DNA of 64,000 nucleotides from Luteimonas fraxinea (lineage in GTDB: Bacteria > Pseudomonadota > Gammaproteobacteria > Xanthomonadales > Xanthomonadaceae). The stretch covers positions 3,163,001-3,227,000 of the forward strand of contig NZ_CP089507.1 of NCBI RefSeq assembly GCF_021233355.1, written 5' to 3'. Position numbers and translations under genes: made by a program. The notes beneath the pieces were generated by a model. That model saw only the letters and a program-made list of their open reading frames with translations. It searched no databases and was not told the DNA's origin. Below are positions 21,148-32,113 of this stretch, in pieces; position 1 is the stretch's first letter; the number at the start of each line of letters is the position of its first letter.

Positions 21148-22605
21148 ATGCGCATCCGGGGAATCAATCTGTCTCAGCTCGCGTTGGCGGTCGCCCTGAT
21201 CGCCGCGCTGTGCTGGAACATCGCTTACGGCGCCGAGCTGCGCGGGGTCGACGTGCGCTCCGGTGCCACCGGCACCCGCGCCGAACTCAAACTCGATGCC
21301 CGCGCCGAGTATTCGGTGATCTCTCTCGCCAATCCCGACCGCCTGGTCGTCGATCTGCCCGGCACCCGCCTGCGGACGACGGCAATGCCGGCTGGCGCGG
21401 GCACGATCAAGTCCGTACGCAGTGGCCAGCCGGTGGCCGGCACCACACGCATCGTGTTCGACCTGTCCTCGTCGGTGAAGGCGATGCCGCCGCGGCTCGA
21501 AGACAGCCCGGACGGTCCAAGACTCGTCATCGAATGGCCCGGCGACGGCGCTGCCGATCCGATCGCGCGTATCGCTGCGTCGACCGCGTCGACGCCCGCT
21601 GCCGGCGCCGCGCCCGTGGCGACGCCTGCAGCCGATCCTTCGCTGGCGTCCAACGATGCGACCTCGCGGCTGATTTCGAGCATGGGCCCGCAGCAGGGCC
21701 CTGCGCCGTCCGCGCCTGCGCCTGTGACGGCCACCGCGCAGGCGCCCGCCACGCAGCTGCCGCCCGCGCCCATTCCGACGCCGCCGCCTGCCGTGCAGCG
21801 CGAGATCGCGCCTGCGCCGCAGGTGCCGATGCCCGCTGCGGTCGGTCCCGGCATGCGTCCGCTGGTGGTCGCGATCGATCCCGGTCACGGCGGTCGCGAT
21901 CCCGGCGCCATCGGTCCGGCCGGCACGCACGAGAAGAACGTCGTGCTGGCGATCTCGCGAGAACTCGCGCGCCAGATCAACGCCACGCCCGGCATGCGTG
22001 CCCATCTGGTGCGCGAGAACGACAGCTATATCGAACTGCCGCAGCGTGCAGCGCGCGCCCGCCGGGCCAAGGCCGACATGTTCGTGTCGATCCATGCCGA
22101 CGCCGCGCACAACCGCGCGGCCTACGGCTCCTCGGTCTATACCCTGTCCACGCGCGGCGCCTCGTCGCAGCAGGCGCGCTGGCTGGCCGATCGCGAGAAC
22201 AGCGCAGATCTGGTCGGCGGCGTGTCGCTGTCGCAGGACACCCTGTCGAACGTGCTGCTGGAAATGGCGCAGAGCGGCCACATGCGCGCCTCGCAGGACG
22301 CCGCAACGCACGTGCTCTCGGGCCTGCGCAACGTCGGCAAGACGCACAAGGCGAACGTCGAGTACGCGAACTTCTCGGTGCTGCGCAACGCCGACATGCC
22401 GGCGATGCTGGTCGAGACCGGCTTCATCTCCAATGCCGAGGAAGAGCAGCGTCTGCTCGATCCCGCGCACCAGCGCCGCCTCGCCAGCGCCGTGCTCAAC
22501 GGCATCAATACCTACTTCACTGCGCAACCTCCGCCGGGCACGCTGTATGCCGCGCGCGCGGCGGCTGCGGCCGATGCGGGCGTGGCGGCCGGCGGCAGCC
22601 CCTGA
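21148..22605 (+). CDS. amiC: N-acetylmuramoyl-L-alanine amidase with AMIN domain
   Basis: A 485-residue exported zinc amidase that cuts the peptide from peptidoglycan during daughter-cell separation. There is an N-terminal signal/anchor helix (LALAVALIAALCWN, cleaved near AYGA), an AMIN domain (about 30-135: LKLDARAEYSVISLANPDRLVVDLPG), an Ala/Pro-rich linker (about 145-230) and an Amidase_3 domain with AIDPGHGGRDPGAIGP, the second zinc Glu in HEKN, VSIHADAAH and LVETGFISNAEEE (catalytic Glu). It follows tsaE and precedes mutL, as E. coli amiB does. Confidence 0.94.
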   Translation: MRIRGINLSQLALAVALIAALCWNIAYGAELRGVDVRSGATGTRAELKLDARAEYSVISLANPDRLVVDLPGTRLRTTAMPAGAGTIKSVRSGQPVAGTTRIVFDLSSSVKAMPPRLEDSPDGPRLVIEWPGDGAADPIARIAASTASTPAAGAAPVATPAADPSLASNDATSRLISSMGPQQGPAPSAPAPVTATAQAPATQLPPAPIPTPPPAVQREIAPAPQVPMPAAVGPGMRPLVVAIDPGHGGRDPGAIGPAGTHEKNVVLAISRELARQINATPGMRAHLVRENDSYIELPQRAARARRAKADMFVSIHADAAHNRAAYGSSVYTLSTRGASSQQARWLADRENSADLVGGVSLSQDTLSNVLLEMAQSGHMRASQDAATHVLSGLRNVGKTHKANVEYANFSVLRNADMPAMLVETGFISNAEEEQRLLDPAHQRRLASAVLNGINTYFTAQPPPGTLYAARAAAAADAGVAAGGSP

Positions 22606-22682
22606 TCGGCCGGGCGCGACGTCCGAGCCGGTATCATCCACGTTGATTCCTGCCGCGACGCGCCTGCGTCGCCGATGCCCAC

Positions 22683-24515
<1,833 letters not shown>

Positions 24516-24516
24516 C

Positions 24517-25464
24517 ATGCTGCGATGGCGCCACTGCTGCACGATCGGACTGGTGGCGTTGCTGGCCGCCTGCGGCGAGACGTCCGCGCCCGAGGATCCA
24601 TCCGCGCGCGCGGATGCGGCGCGGCTCGACGTGATGTTCTCGGCGCAGACCCGCGTCTGGCAGGACACGCGCCGCGCGGAACTGGTCGCGCCCGATGGCT
24701 GGCTGAGCCTGATCGGCCTGCATCGTATCGAACTGAAATCGCATTTCATCGGCAGCGGTGAGACGGCCGGCATCCGCCTGTCGATGGGGCCGGACAAGCT
24801 CGGCTTGCTGCAATCCGACAACGGCGCGTATGCGTTCACGCCCGAGCGCGGCGTCGCGGTGACGCTCGACGACGCGCCGGTGCGTGGCCGCGTGTCGCTG
24901 CAGACCGACGCCGATGCAGCGCCCAGCGTGCTGGGCTTCGACGCCGGCAAAGGTGCGCTGACGATCATTGAACGTGGCGGGTCGGCGTTCGTGCGCGCGC
25001 GCCACGAAGAGGCGCCCACGCGACGGCGCTTCACAGGCATCGAGTACTGGCCGACCGCGCGCGACTGGCAGGTCGATGCGGAGTTCGTGCCGGCGGCGGC
25101 CGGTGCGACGCTGCCGATCGCCAACATCTTGGGCATGGTTGAAGACACGCCGACGCCGGGCTCGATTGCCTTCGAACGCGACGGCACGCGCTACACGCTG
25201 CAGGCGATCGACGGCGGCGACGGTATGCTGTTCCTGATCTTCGCCGATCGCACCAGCGGCCACGGCAGCTACAGCGCAGGGCGTTATCTCGATGCGCCGG
25301 CGCCGGGCAACGATGGTCGTCTGCAGATCGACTTCAACCGCGCCTACAACCCGCCGTGCGCGTTCACCGCGTTCGCGACATGTCCGCTGCCGCCTGCCGG
25401 CAATCGCCTCGATCTCGCGATTCCCGCGGGCGAGAAGACCTACGTACCCGCGACCACGGTATGA
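24517..25464 (+). CDS. DUF1684 lipoprotein
   Basis: A 315-residue lipoprotein of unknown function. A short signal with lipobox LLAAC (Cys near residue 19) is followed by the DUF1684 domain: WLSLIGLHRIEL near the start, GDGMLFLIFADRTSGHGSYSAGRYLDAP, and the end signature YNPPCAFTAFATCPLPPAGN with LAIPAGEKTY. The two cysteines in that signature could form a disulfide. ATG 24517 is preceded by GAGGA and starts one base after the mutL stop. It overlaps the next gene by ATGA. Family role is not established. Confidence 0.88.
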   Translation: MLRWRHCCTIGLVALLAACGETSAPEDPSARADAARLDVMFSAQTRVWQDTRRAELVAPDGWLSLIGLHRIELKSHFIGSGETAGIRLSMGPDKLGLLQSDNGAYAFTPERGVAVTLDDAPVRGRVSLQTDADAAPSVLGFDAGKGALTIIERGGSAFVRARHEEAPTRRRFTGIEYWPTARDWQVDAEFVPAAAGATLPIANILGMVEDTPTPGSIAFERDGTRYTLQAIDGGDGMLFLIFADRTSGHGSYSAGRYLDAPAPGNDGRLQIDFNRAYNPPCAFTAFATCPLPPAGNRLDLAIPAGEKTYVPATTV

Positions 25465-26579
25465 CCCCGAACTCCGAACAGGACCGCTCCCGCATGCGTC
25501 GAGCCACGCCAATCCGTTTCCTCCGCTCGTGTGCAGTGGTGATCTGCCTGCTCGCAGGCGGCGCGAGCCAGGCCGAACTGCCACCGCTGGAAGCGCCCGC
25601 GATTCTGCTGTCGCCGGTGGTCTTGCCGGCCGACGGTCTGCAGGAGACACCGGCCATCGGCTACGGCGCGCTGGCACCGGCGCCGGTGCCGCTGCTGTGG
25701 CGGGTCAGCGGCGAGCATGGCGCGTTGTATTTGCTGGGCTCCTTCCACTTCCTGACGCCAGCGGATTACCCGCTGTCGGAGGACGTCGCGCGCGTCGTGT
25801 CCGGTGCCGGCGAAGTGGTATTCGAACTCGCGCCCGAAGAACTGCATTCGCCGACGCTGGGTTTGCAGATGATGCAGGCAGGGCTGCGCAACGATGGCAG
25901 CCAGCTCGACGACGAAATTCCCGCACAGACCGCGACGCAACTGCGCGCATGGGCCGACACGAATGCAGCGTCTCTGCAGGGCGCAGGCGGCGCATCGAAC
26001 CTGCAGCTGTTCGAGCCCTGGTTCGTCTCGCTGCTGGTGACGACCACCGAACTCGGCCGCTTCGGCCTCGAGGCGAAGCTGGGCATGGACGCGCAACTTG
26101 CGCGTCAGGCCCAGGCCGCCGGCACGCCGACTGCCGGTCTGGAATCCGCGCAGCAGCAGATCGAACTGCTCGACGGCATGGGCCGCGTCGAGCAGACGCA
26201 GATGCTGCAGGAAGCGCTGGAGCAGGCGGGCGCGGGTCCTGAATCGATCCAGGCCCTGCACGGGACCTGGCGCGCCGGCAACGCCGACGCGCTGTGGCAG
26301 GAAATGGGCCTCGACATGCAGGCACGTTTTCCCGCGCTCTACGCGCGCATCAACACCGAGCGCAACGACGCCTGGCTGCCCAAGCTCGAACAGATGCTGC
26401 AGCAGCAGGGCGACATCCTCGTCGTCGTCGGTGCACTGCACTTGGTCGGGCCCGACGGTGTCGTCGAGAAGCTCGCGGCGAAGGGCTATGCGGTGGAGCG
26501 CGTGTGTTCGGCCTGTGCGCCGGCCGATGCGACGCTGCCTGCGACACCTGCACCGGTGCAGCCCGAACCGGGCACCTGA
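25461..26579 (+). CDS. TraB/GumN-family protein
   Basis: A 372-residue secreted or periplasmic protein of the TraB/PrgY/GumN family (Tiki-like fold, putative metal-dependent protease). An N-terminal hydrophobic segment FLRSCAVVICLLAGGAS ends at a likely cleavage site ASQA-E. Family motifs are LYLLGSFHFL near residue 90 and VVVGALHLVGPDGVVEKL near the C-terminus, carrying the two conserved G-x-x-H histidines. The C-terminus ends in a Pro/Ala-rich tail. ATG 25461 overlaps the previous stop by ATGA; ATG 25494 would leave a more typical signal peptide. The name GumN comes from the Xanthomonas gum cluster, but no gum genes are seen here. Confidence 0.85.
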   Translation: MTPNSEQDRSRMRRATPIRFLRSCAVVICLLAGGASQAELPPLEAPAILLSPVVLPADGLQETPAIGYGALAPAPVPLLWRVSGEHGALYLLGSFHFLTPADYPLSEDVARVVSGAGEVVFELAPEELHSPTLGLQMMQAGLRNDGSQLDDEIPAQTATQLRAWADTNAASLQGAGGASNLQLFEPWFVSLLVTTTELGRFGLEAKLGMDAQLARQAQAAGTPTAGLESAQQQIELLDGMGRVEQTQMLQEALEQAGAGPESIQALHGTWRAGNADALWQEMGLDMQARFPALYARINTERNDAWLPKLEQMLQQQGDILVVVGALHLVGPDGVVEKLAAKGYAVERVCSACAPADATLPATPAPVQPEPGT

Positions 26580-26591
26580 CGCGCCGGCCGT

Positions 26592-27005
26592 CTAGGCGGC
26601 CGCGACCATCTCGATGCAGTCCACCGGGCACGCCTGCACGCACAGCGCGCAGCCGGTGCAGGCATCGACGAGCACGGTGTGCATCAGCTTCGAACCGCCG
26701 ATGATCGCGTCGACCGGGCAGGCCTGGATGCACTTGGTGCAGCCGATGCAGTCGGCCTCGATGACCAGCGCGACCGGCGGCAACGCGTGGTGCTCGCCGC
26801 GTTCGCGATCGAACGGCAGCGCGACGGTCTCGAGTGCGCGGGCCAGCGCGCGTGCGCCGGCATCGCCGCCCGGCGGACACCGGTCGACGTCGGCCTCGCC
26901 GCGCGCCAGCGCGTCGGCATAGGGACGACAGCCGTCGAAACCGCACTGGCCGCACTGGGTCTGCGGCAACAGGCGGTCGAGGCGTTCGACGAGAGACGGC
27001 GGCAT
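26592..27005 (-). CDS. Orphan RnfB-like ferredoxin
   Basis: A 137-residue Fe-S protein with the RnfB cluster domain (QCGQCGFDGCRPYADAL with a further Cys in DVDRCPPGG, the Fe-S domain PF04060) followed by two 4Fe-4S ferredoxin motifs, CIGCTKCIQACP and CTGCALCVQACPVDC. True RnfB of the Rnf sodium-pumping complex has an N-terminal membrane helix, which is absent here, and no rnfA, C, D, G or E gene is nearby. The start is ATG 27005. It lies 58 bases downstream of metG on the same strand. The electron donor and acceptor are unknown. Confidence 0.85.
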   Translation of the reverse strand: MPPSLVERLDRLLPQTQCGQCGFDGCRPYADALARGEADVDRCPPGGDAGARALARALETVALPFDRERGEHHALPPVALVIEADCIGCTKCIQACPVDAIIGGSKLMHTVLVDACTGCALCVQACPVDCIEMVAAA

Positions 27006-27063
27006 GCGTGGCGTTCGGCTGGGCGTGCGGGCTTGGCAGGGTTCGCGGCGATGCCGCGCCGGC

Positions 27064-29136
27064 TCAGCGGACCGGCATGCCCGGCTGCGCGGCGGTGTCG
27101 GCATCCAGCAGCGCGAGCGCACCACCATCGAAACCGGCCGACAGGATCATGCCTTCGCTGATGCCGAAGCGCATCTTGCGCGGCGCGAGATTGGCGATGA
27201 ACACCACGTTGCGGCCGACCAGTGCGTCCGGCTCCCCGTAGCTCGCGCGGATGCCGGAGAAGATCTGGCGCGTGCCGAGATCGCCGGCGTCCAGCTCGAA
27301 GCGCAACAGCTTGTCCGAACCCTCGACGAACTCGCAGGCAACGACCTTGCCAATGCGCAGATCGAGCTTGGCGAAATCGTCGATCGAGATATGCGCAGGC
27401 GCATCCGCGTCCGTGGCTTTCGCGGGCGTCGTGACAGGTGCTTCGACCGGCTTCTTCGGTGCGGCGGGTGCGGTCGGTGCGGCGGCGAGGGTGTCCTTGG
27501 AGGCGTCGGTCATGGCGTCGATCTGCTTGGGGTCGATTCGGGTGAAGAGCAGGGCGTATGGTTGGATGATGTGGCCGAGCAGCGGCGCGTCGAGCGCGGC
27601 CCACGTGTCGGCCGGCGCGGCGAAGAACGCATCGACTTCGCGCGACACGCGCGGCAGCACCGGCCGCAGCGCCGTCGCCAACACGCGGAACAGGTTCAGA
27701 CCCTGCGTGCAGACCGCCTGCAGTTCGGCGTCGCTGCCGTCCTGCTTCGCGATCACCCACGGCTTGCGGTCGTCGATGTAGCGGTTGGCCTCGTCGGCCA
27801 GCGCCATCACCTGACGCAATACGCTTGCAGGCTCGTTACGCGCATAGGATTCGCGGATCGGCGCCAATGCTTCGACGAAGCGCGCGTAGGTCTCCGGATC
27901 CGGCAATGCGTCGGCCAGACGGCCTTCGAAACGCTTGCCGATGAAGCCGGCGCAGCGGCTGGCGAGGTTGACCAGCTTGCCGACCACGTCGCTGTTCACG
28001 CGCGCGATGAAGTCTCCGAGGTTGAGGTCGAGATCGTCGACACCGCCCGAGGATTTCGCGGCGAAGTAGTAGCGCAGCGCCTCGGGATCCAGACCCTGGT
28101 CGAGATACGTGCGCGCCATGACGAAGGTGCCGCGCGACTTCGACATCTTCGCGCCGTCGACGGTCAGATAACCGTTGACGTGCAGACGCGTCGGTGCGCG
28201 CAGACCGGCGCCGTGCAGCATTGCCGGCCAGAACAAGCCGTGGAAGTTGACGATGTCCTTGCCGATGAAGTGATGCAGCTCGGCGCCGCCATCGGGCGCG
28301 AGCCACGCGTCGAAGTCCAAACCTTCACGTGCGCACAGCGCCTTGAAGCTGCTGAGATAGCCGATCGGCGCGTCCAGCCAGACGTAGAAGAACTTGCCCG
28401 GATGGCCCGGAATCTCGAAGCCGAAGTAGGGCGCATCACGGGAGATATCCCAGGCGCGCAGACCACCTTCGCCGTCGAGCCATTCGGCCAGCTTCGCTTT
28501 GACGCCCGACACCGCGACGTCGCCTGCCAGCCACTCGCGCAGGAACGCTTCGAAATGGCCGAGCTCAAAGAAGAAGTGCTCCGACTCGCGCACTTCCGGC
28601 GTCGCGCCGCTGACCACCGAGACCGGGTCGATCAGGTCGCTCGGCGAATAGGTGGCGCCGCAGTTTTCGCAGTTGTCACCGTACTGGTCCGGCGTGCCGC
28701 ACTTCGGGCAGATGCCTTTGACGTAGCGGTCCGGCAGGAACATGCCGCGCACCGGATCGAACAGCTGCGCGACATCGCGGCGCGCGATGTGACCGCCCGC
28801 ATCGAGACGCGCGTAGATCGTCTCGACCATCGTGCGATTGCCCGCCGAGTGGGTCGAGTCGTAGTGATCGAAGTCCACGCCGAACGCCGCGAAATCGCGT
28901 TCGTGCCCGACCTGGATGTCCGCGATGAAGGCTTCAGGCGTCGTCCCCGCCTTCTCGGCTGCCAGCATGATCGGCGTGCCGTGCGTGTCGTCCGCGCAGA
29001 CGAAGCGTGCCGTATCCCCATCCATGCGCCGCGCCCGCACCCAGATGTCGGCCTGGATATAGCCGACCAGATGACCAAGGTGCAGCGGCCCGTTGGCATA
29101 GGGCAGGGCGGTGGTGACGAGCAGCATGCGCGACAT
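27064..29136 (-). CDS. metG: Methionine-tRNA ligase
   Basis: A 690-residue class I synthetase that charges initiator and elongator tRNA-Met. Seen: LVTTALPYANGPLHLGHL (HIGH motif), FVCADDTHGTP, a zinc knuckle of two CxxC pairs (CPKCGTP and CENCGATY), the KMSKSRGTF loop, and a C-terminal Trbp111-like tRNA-binding domain (DDFAKLDLRIGKVVACEFV ... RKMRFGISEGMILSA). The ATG at 29136 (MSRMLLVT) and an inner ATG nine bases later are both possible. The linker before the C-terminal domain is Ala/Pro-rich. Confidence 0.97.
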   Translation of the reverse strand: MSRMLLVTTALPYANGPLHLGHLVGYIQADIWVRARRMDGDTARFVCADDTHGTPIMLAAEKAGTTPEAFIADIQVGHERDFAAFGVDFDHYDSTHSAGNRTMVETIYARLDAGGHIARRDVAQLFDPVRGMFLPDRYVKGICPKCGTPDQYGDNCENCGATYSPSDLIDPVSVVSGATPEVRESEHFFFELGHFEAFLREWLAGDVAVSGVKAKLAEWLDGEGGLRAWDISRDAPYFGFEIPGHPGKFFYVWLDAPIGYLSSFKALCAREGLDFDAWLAPDGGAELHHFIGKDIVNFHGLFWPAMLHGAGLRAPTRLHVNGYLTVDGAKMSKSRGTFVMARTYLDQGLDPEALRYYFAAKSSGGVDDLDLNLGDFIARVNSDVVGKLVNLASRCAGFIGKRFEGRLADALPDPETYARFVEALAPIRESYARNEPASVLRQVMALADEANRYIDDRKPWVIAKQDGSDAELQAVCTQGLNLFRVLATALRPVLPRVSREVDAFFAAPADTWAALDAPLLGHIIQPYALLFTRIDPKQIDAMTDASKDTLAAAPTAPAAPKKPVEAPVTTPAKATDADAPAHISIDDFAKLDLRIGKVVACEFVEGSDKLLRFELDAGDLGTRQIFSGIRASYGEPDALVGRNVVFIANLAPRKMRFGISEGMILSAGFDGGALALLDADTAAQPGMPVR

Positions 29137-29406
29137 GGGACGGGGCTTGGAAGAGCGGGCAGAGCGGGATTATCGCATGGGGTCGGCGCGGGCCTTCGTT
29201 GGCGCCGTCGAATAGCGAGGCCTCTGACTCCAGCCGCCCTGCCAATGCGAGAGAGGAACCGTGATCGAAGCTCTCCTGTGGATCGGGTGCCAGGACTTGG
29301 GTTCGATACGACCTGCGCGCAAAACGCGCATAGGAAGCGTGGTGCCGCTGTTTGCCTGCGCACTCCGCTACGTCTCCTGTAGCGACGGCAGGCCCCTGCC
29401 ATCAGA
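29137..29406. other. Gene-free region upstream of metG
   Basis: About 270 bases with no convincing gene; short frames lack ribosome sites and similarity. It should contain the metG promoter on the minus strand, but I cannot point to clear boxes. Confidence 0.4.
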
Positions 29407-29437
29407 AACAAAAAGGCCCGGCAGTTGCCGGGCCTTT
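29407..29437 (-). terminator. Rho-independent terminator of the DUF2147 gene
   Basis: AAAGGCCCGGCA/TGCCGGGCCTTT forms a stem of about 12 bp with a tiny loop; on the minus strand it is followed by a run of five T then GTT. It lies 24 bases past the stop of the DUF2147 gene. Confidence 0.92.
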
Positions 29438-29460
29438 GACTCACACATTCGAAGCCGATT

Positions 29461-29904
29461 TCACTCGCGCTGCCAGACCTGCTCGCGGCAGATGAACGCG
29501 ATGCAGCCCGACACACCGATGCGGTTGGCATCGAGCATCTTGGCCTTGGACTTGTAGGTCTTGCCGTTGGCCGGATCGAGAATCGTGCCGCCCGACCATT
29601 CGCTGCCATTCGGTTTGAGATCCCACAGGATCGTCATGCCGGTGATCGGCTGGTTGCGACGTGTGCCGCTGCACTTGTCGCAGACCGGATTCGGCCCGCG
29701 ATCGGACTGCAGCACTTGGGCCACACGACCACTCAGCGTGCCGTTCGCCGCCTGTGAGATCTCCACGATCGACTTCACTCGACCGGTCTCGTCGTCGATG
29801 GTCTTCCAGCGCCCCACCGGCGACTGCGCAGCCGCGACCATGGATGCGAGCATCAACGGCATGCCCACCACGGCCATCAGCCACATCTTCTTCTTGTCCA
29901 ACAT
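29461..29904 (-). CDS. DUF2147 exported protein
   Basis: A 147-residue protein with signal peptide MKLA-type start KKKMWLMAVVGMPLMLASMVAAA, cut before QSPVGRWKTID. The mature part matches the DUF2147 family: GRWKTIDDETGRVKSIVEI, GMTILWDLKPNGSEWSGGTILDPANGKTY-type segments, and conserved cysteines in CDKCSG and the GCIAFICREQVWQR end. Family members are small periplasmic beta-barrel proteins of unknown role. It has its own terminator and no operon partner. Confidence 0.88.
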   Translation of the reverse strand: MLDKKKMWLMAVVGMPLMLASMVAAAQSPVGRWKTIDDETGRVKSIVEISQAANGTLSGRVAQVLQSDRGPNPVCDKCSGTRRNQPITGMTILWDLKPNGSEWSGGTILDPANGKTYKSKAKMLDANRIGVSGCIAFICREQVWQRE

Positions 29905-29979
29905 TTCGATCCCTCCCTCGAAGCTGCGACCAGCACAGCGCCTGCGCAGATGGCGGAGTTATAGCCGATCTGCGTCTGA

Positions 29980-30013
29980 AAAACGTCCGCCGCTGAAGCC
30001 AGTTCAGCGGCGG
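29980..30013 (-). terminator. Rho-independent terminator of the S9 peptidase gene
   Basis: CCGCCGCTGAA/TTCAGCGGCGG, an 11-bp perfect stem with a 5-base loop, is followed on the minus strand by ACGTTTTTC. It lies 22 bases after the peptidase stop. Confidence 0.9.
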
Positions 30014-30035
30014 CTGTGCCTTAGCGCAGTGCTGC

Positions 30036-32030
30036 TCAATCCACGGATTCCGCGGCCCCGACGGTCGCCTGTCCACCGATGTGTCGGGAGAAGAACGCCA
30101 GCATCTCCGTGTAGAGGTTCACGCGCGCCTTCTCGTCGTAGAAGCCGTGCATCTCTCCTGACTGGATGATCATGCCTTCCGGGGCATTCCCGGCTGCAAT
30201 GAGCGCACGATTCATCAGCTCGGTCTGCTCGGGCGGGGTGCGCTCGTCACGTGCACCAGCGGCGAGGTAGACCGGAATCTTGACCTCGCCCGCCCGCCGG
30301 GCTGGAGAGCTGGCTGTCCATTCCGTTGCGTTCGTGCCATGTGTACGACGCAGGAAACGCAGGCCGGCGTCGCTCTGCGGGATATCACCACGTTTGAACA
30401 TCATGTCGATGTCGTAGACGCCGACGTAACCGAATGTGCACTTGAAAAGTCCCGGCGCACGGATCGGCGCCATCAGTGACGAGTAGCCGCCGAAGCTGCC
30501 CCCGTAGATGCAGATGCGCTCGGCGTCGGCGTGTCCGTTCTGAATCGCCCATCGGGTGGCCTCGACGATGTCGTTCTGGATGCCCTGGCCCCACTGCAGA
30601 TGGCCGGCATCCTGGAACCCCTGGCCGTAGCCGCCGGATCCGCGGTAGTTCACCTGGAGAACAGCATATCCACGGCTTGCCAACAGCTGCGTCTCATAGT
30701 TGAACGCCCAGTTGTCGCGAGGGCCGATCGGGCCGCCATGTGGATTCACGATCATCGGAAGGTTGCGTCCTTCTGCCCCGTTCGGAATCGTCAGGTAGCC
30801 ATGGATCTGCATACCGTCAGTGGAGCGGAAACTGAAAGGCTTCACCGATGCCATCTTCGCGGCATCGAGTTGCGGGCGACGCTGCATCAGGAAGCGTGCA
30901 TTTCCGGTGTCGCGATCGTAGAGATACAACTCACCCGGATTGCTGTCACTTTCCACCGAGACGATGATCTTGCGGCCATCTTGGGTGTGGCTGGTGAAAT
31001 CCACCATCTGCCCCGGGAATGCAGAAGACAGTGAAGCGTAAAGCGCGGCGTCTGCATGTTCCTCATCGATAAGGGTGACTTTCGGAGCGCCGGCTTCGGT
31101 TGCGACGGCGATCAGCGTCGAATCGTCTGTCGACCAGATGTAGTCTGAGATGTCTGCCGTCTCATCCTGGAAGAGCTGTGTGAATTCGCCGGTCGCGACA
31201 TCCAGCGTGCCAAGTGCTTCAGGCGCGGATTTGTCGCTCTGCAGGGCGTAAACGGTTCCGCTCTCGGTCGTCCGGACCACCGAGAGATGCTTCCCTGCGG
31301 TTTTCGACGCGTTTACCAGCGTCCAGCTGCGGCCGTCACGACGGTACAGCTCGGAGCGTTCTTCGAACTCGCCTTCTTCGTTTCTGCTCGACGAGCAGAC
31401 CGAGAACCTGGGTTCCTTCGCTTCGTCAAGGACGATGCTGCAGTTCTCTTTGGGCGCCCGTGCAAGTGGAGTACGTCGTCCACTCACGGTATCCATCATC
31501 ACCAGCTGCGTACCGACACCTTCCGACGATCGTGCGGTGTTGGCACTCATGATGACGTTCTGGTCATCGTTCTTGAGCGTGTCGAGGAGGTTGAAACGCT
31601 CGTTACCGACCGAACGACTGCGCTGTGTGGCGTCACGCGTTCCGTAGAAGATCAAGGGCCGGGGCTGTGATCCGTCGGCATTGACCGCGAACCACTCGCC
31701 CGTCATGAAAGGCTGCGCGTAGCCACCCATCTTGCGTACTGCGTTGAACATCAGGCGCTCTGGACCGACCCAGTGGAAACTGCCCACGCTCTTCTTGTCG
31801 GGCAACTGGTTGACTTTGACGATCTGCAGATCGCTGGTCCGCATGATCGTCAGGACATCCTGATCGCCGCGATCGACCGTGATCGCCAGATAGTCGCCGT
31901 TGGGAGAAATCTTGACCGCGCCGTAGCTGGGATGGCTGACGAAGTCCTGGATCGTGTTCGAGGGTGCAGCTGCGGCTTCAGGCATTCCTGCCGAAGCAAG
32001 TATGGCGAGCGCAAGTAGCGAAATTCTCAT
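30036..32030 (-). CDS. Exported S9-family prolyl oligopeptidase
   Basis: A 664-residue serine peptidase with a signal peptide (MRISLLALAILASAGMPEAAAA). Residues to about 380 form the beta-propeller-type lid; the catalytic alpha/beta-hydrolase domain follows: MIVNPHGGPIGP, GYAVLQVNYRGSGGYGQGF, nucleophile Ser512 in YGGSFGGYS, Asp595 in GARDERTPP and His628 in GEMHGFYD, a full triad. The family cuts short peptides; an export signal suggests the periplasm. It lies downstream of a TonB-dependent receptor on the same strand, with a terminator between. The gene looks less GC-rich than its neighbours. Substrate unknown. Confidence 0.93.
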   Translation of the reverse strand: MRISLLALAILASAGMPEAAAAPSNTIQDFVSHPSYGAVKISPNGDYLAITVDRGDQDVLTIMRTSDLQIVKVNQLPDKKSVGSFHWVGPERLMFNAVRKMGGYAQPFMTGEWFAVNADGSQPRPLIFYGTRDATQRSRSVGNERFNLLDTLKNDDQNVIMSANTARSSEGVGTQLVMMDTVSGRRTPLARAPKENCSIVLDEAKEPRFSVCSSSRNEEGEFEERSELYRRDGRSWTLVNASKTAGKHLSVVRTTESGTVYALQSDKSAPEALGTLDVATGEFTQLFQDETADISDYIWSTDDSTLIAVATEAGAPKVTLIDEEHADAALYASLSSAFPGQMVDFTSHTQDGRKIIVSVESDSNPGELYLYDRDTGNARFLMQRRPQLDAAKMASVKPFSFRSTDGMQIHGYLTIPNGAEGRNLPMIVNPHGGPIGPRDNWAFNYETQLLASRGYAVLQVNYRGSGGYGQGFQDAGHLQWGQGIQNDIVEATRWAIQNGHADAERICIYGGSFGGYSSLMAPIRAPGLFKCTFGYVGVYDIDMMFKRGDIPQSDAGLRFLRRTHGTNATEWTASSPARRAGEVKIPVYLAAGARDERTPPEQTELMNRALIAAGNAPEGMIIQSGEMHGFYDEKARVNLYTEMLAFFSRHIGGQATVGAAESVD

Positions 32031-32071
32031 CGAGTTGGCATTCCTTTAAGGTGTTGTGTCCCAAAGAAAAG

Positions 32072-32100
32072 CCCGGCTTGCACCGGGCTCTTCTGGATTG
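32072..32100 (-). terminator. Hairpin terminator after the TonB-dependent receptor
   Basis: AGCCCGG/CCGGGCT 7-bp stem with a 6-base loop and then TTTTCTTTGG on the minus strand, 14 bases past the receptor stop and 42 bases before the peptidase start. It would stop most receptor transcripts, leaving the peptidase to read-through or its own promoter. Confidence 0.85.
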
Positions 32101-32113
32101 CGTCGGACGCTGA

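Noticed and set aside
27004..29382. A 792-codon plus-strand open frame over metG
   Set aside because: Antisense to a complete methionine-tRNA ligase; no domain or ribosome site.
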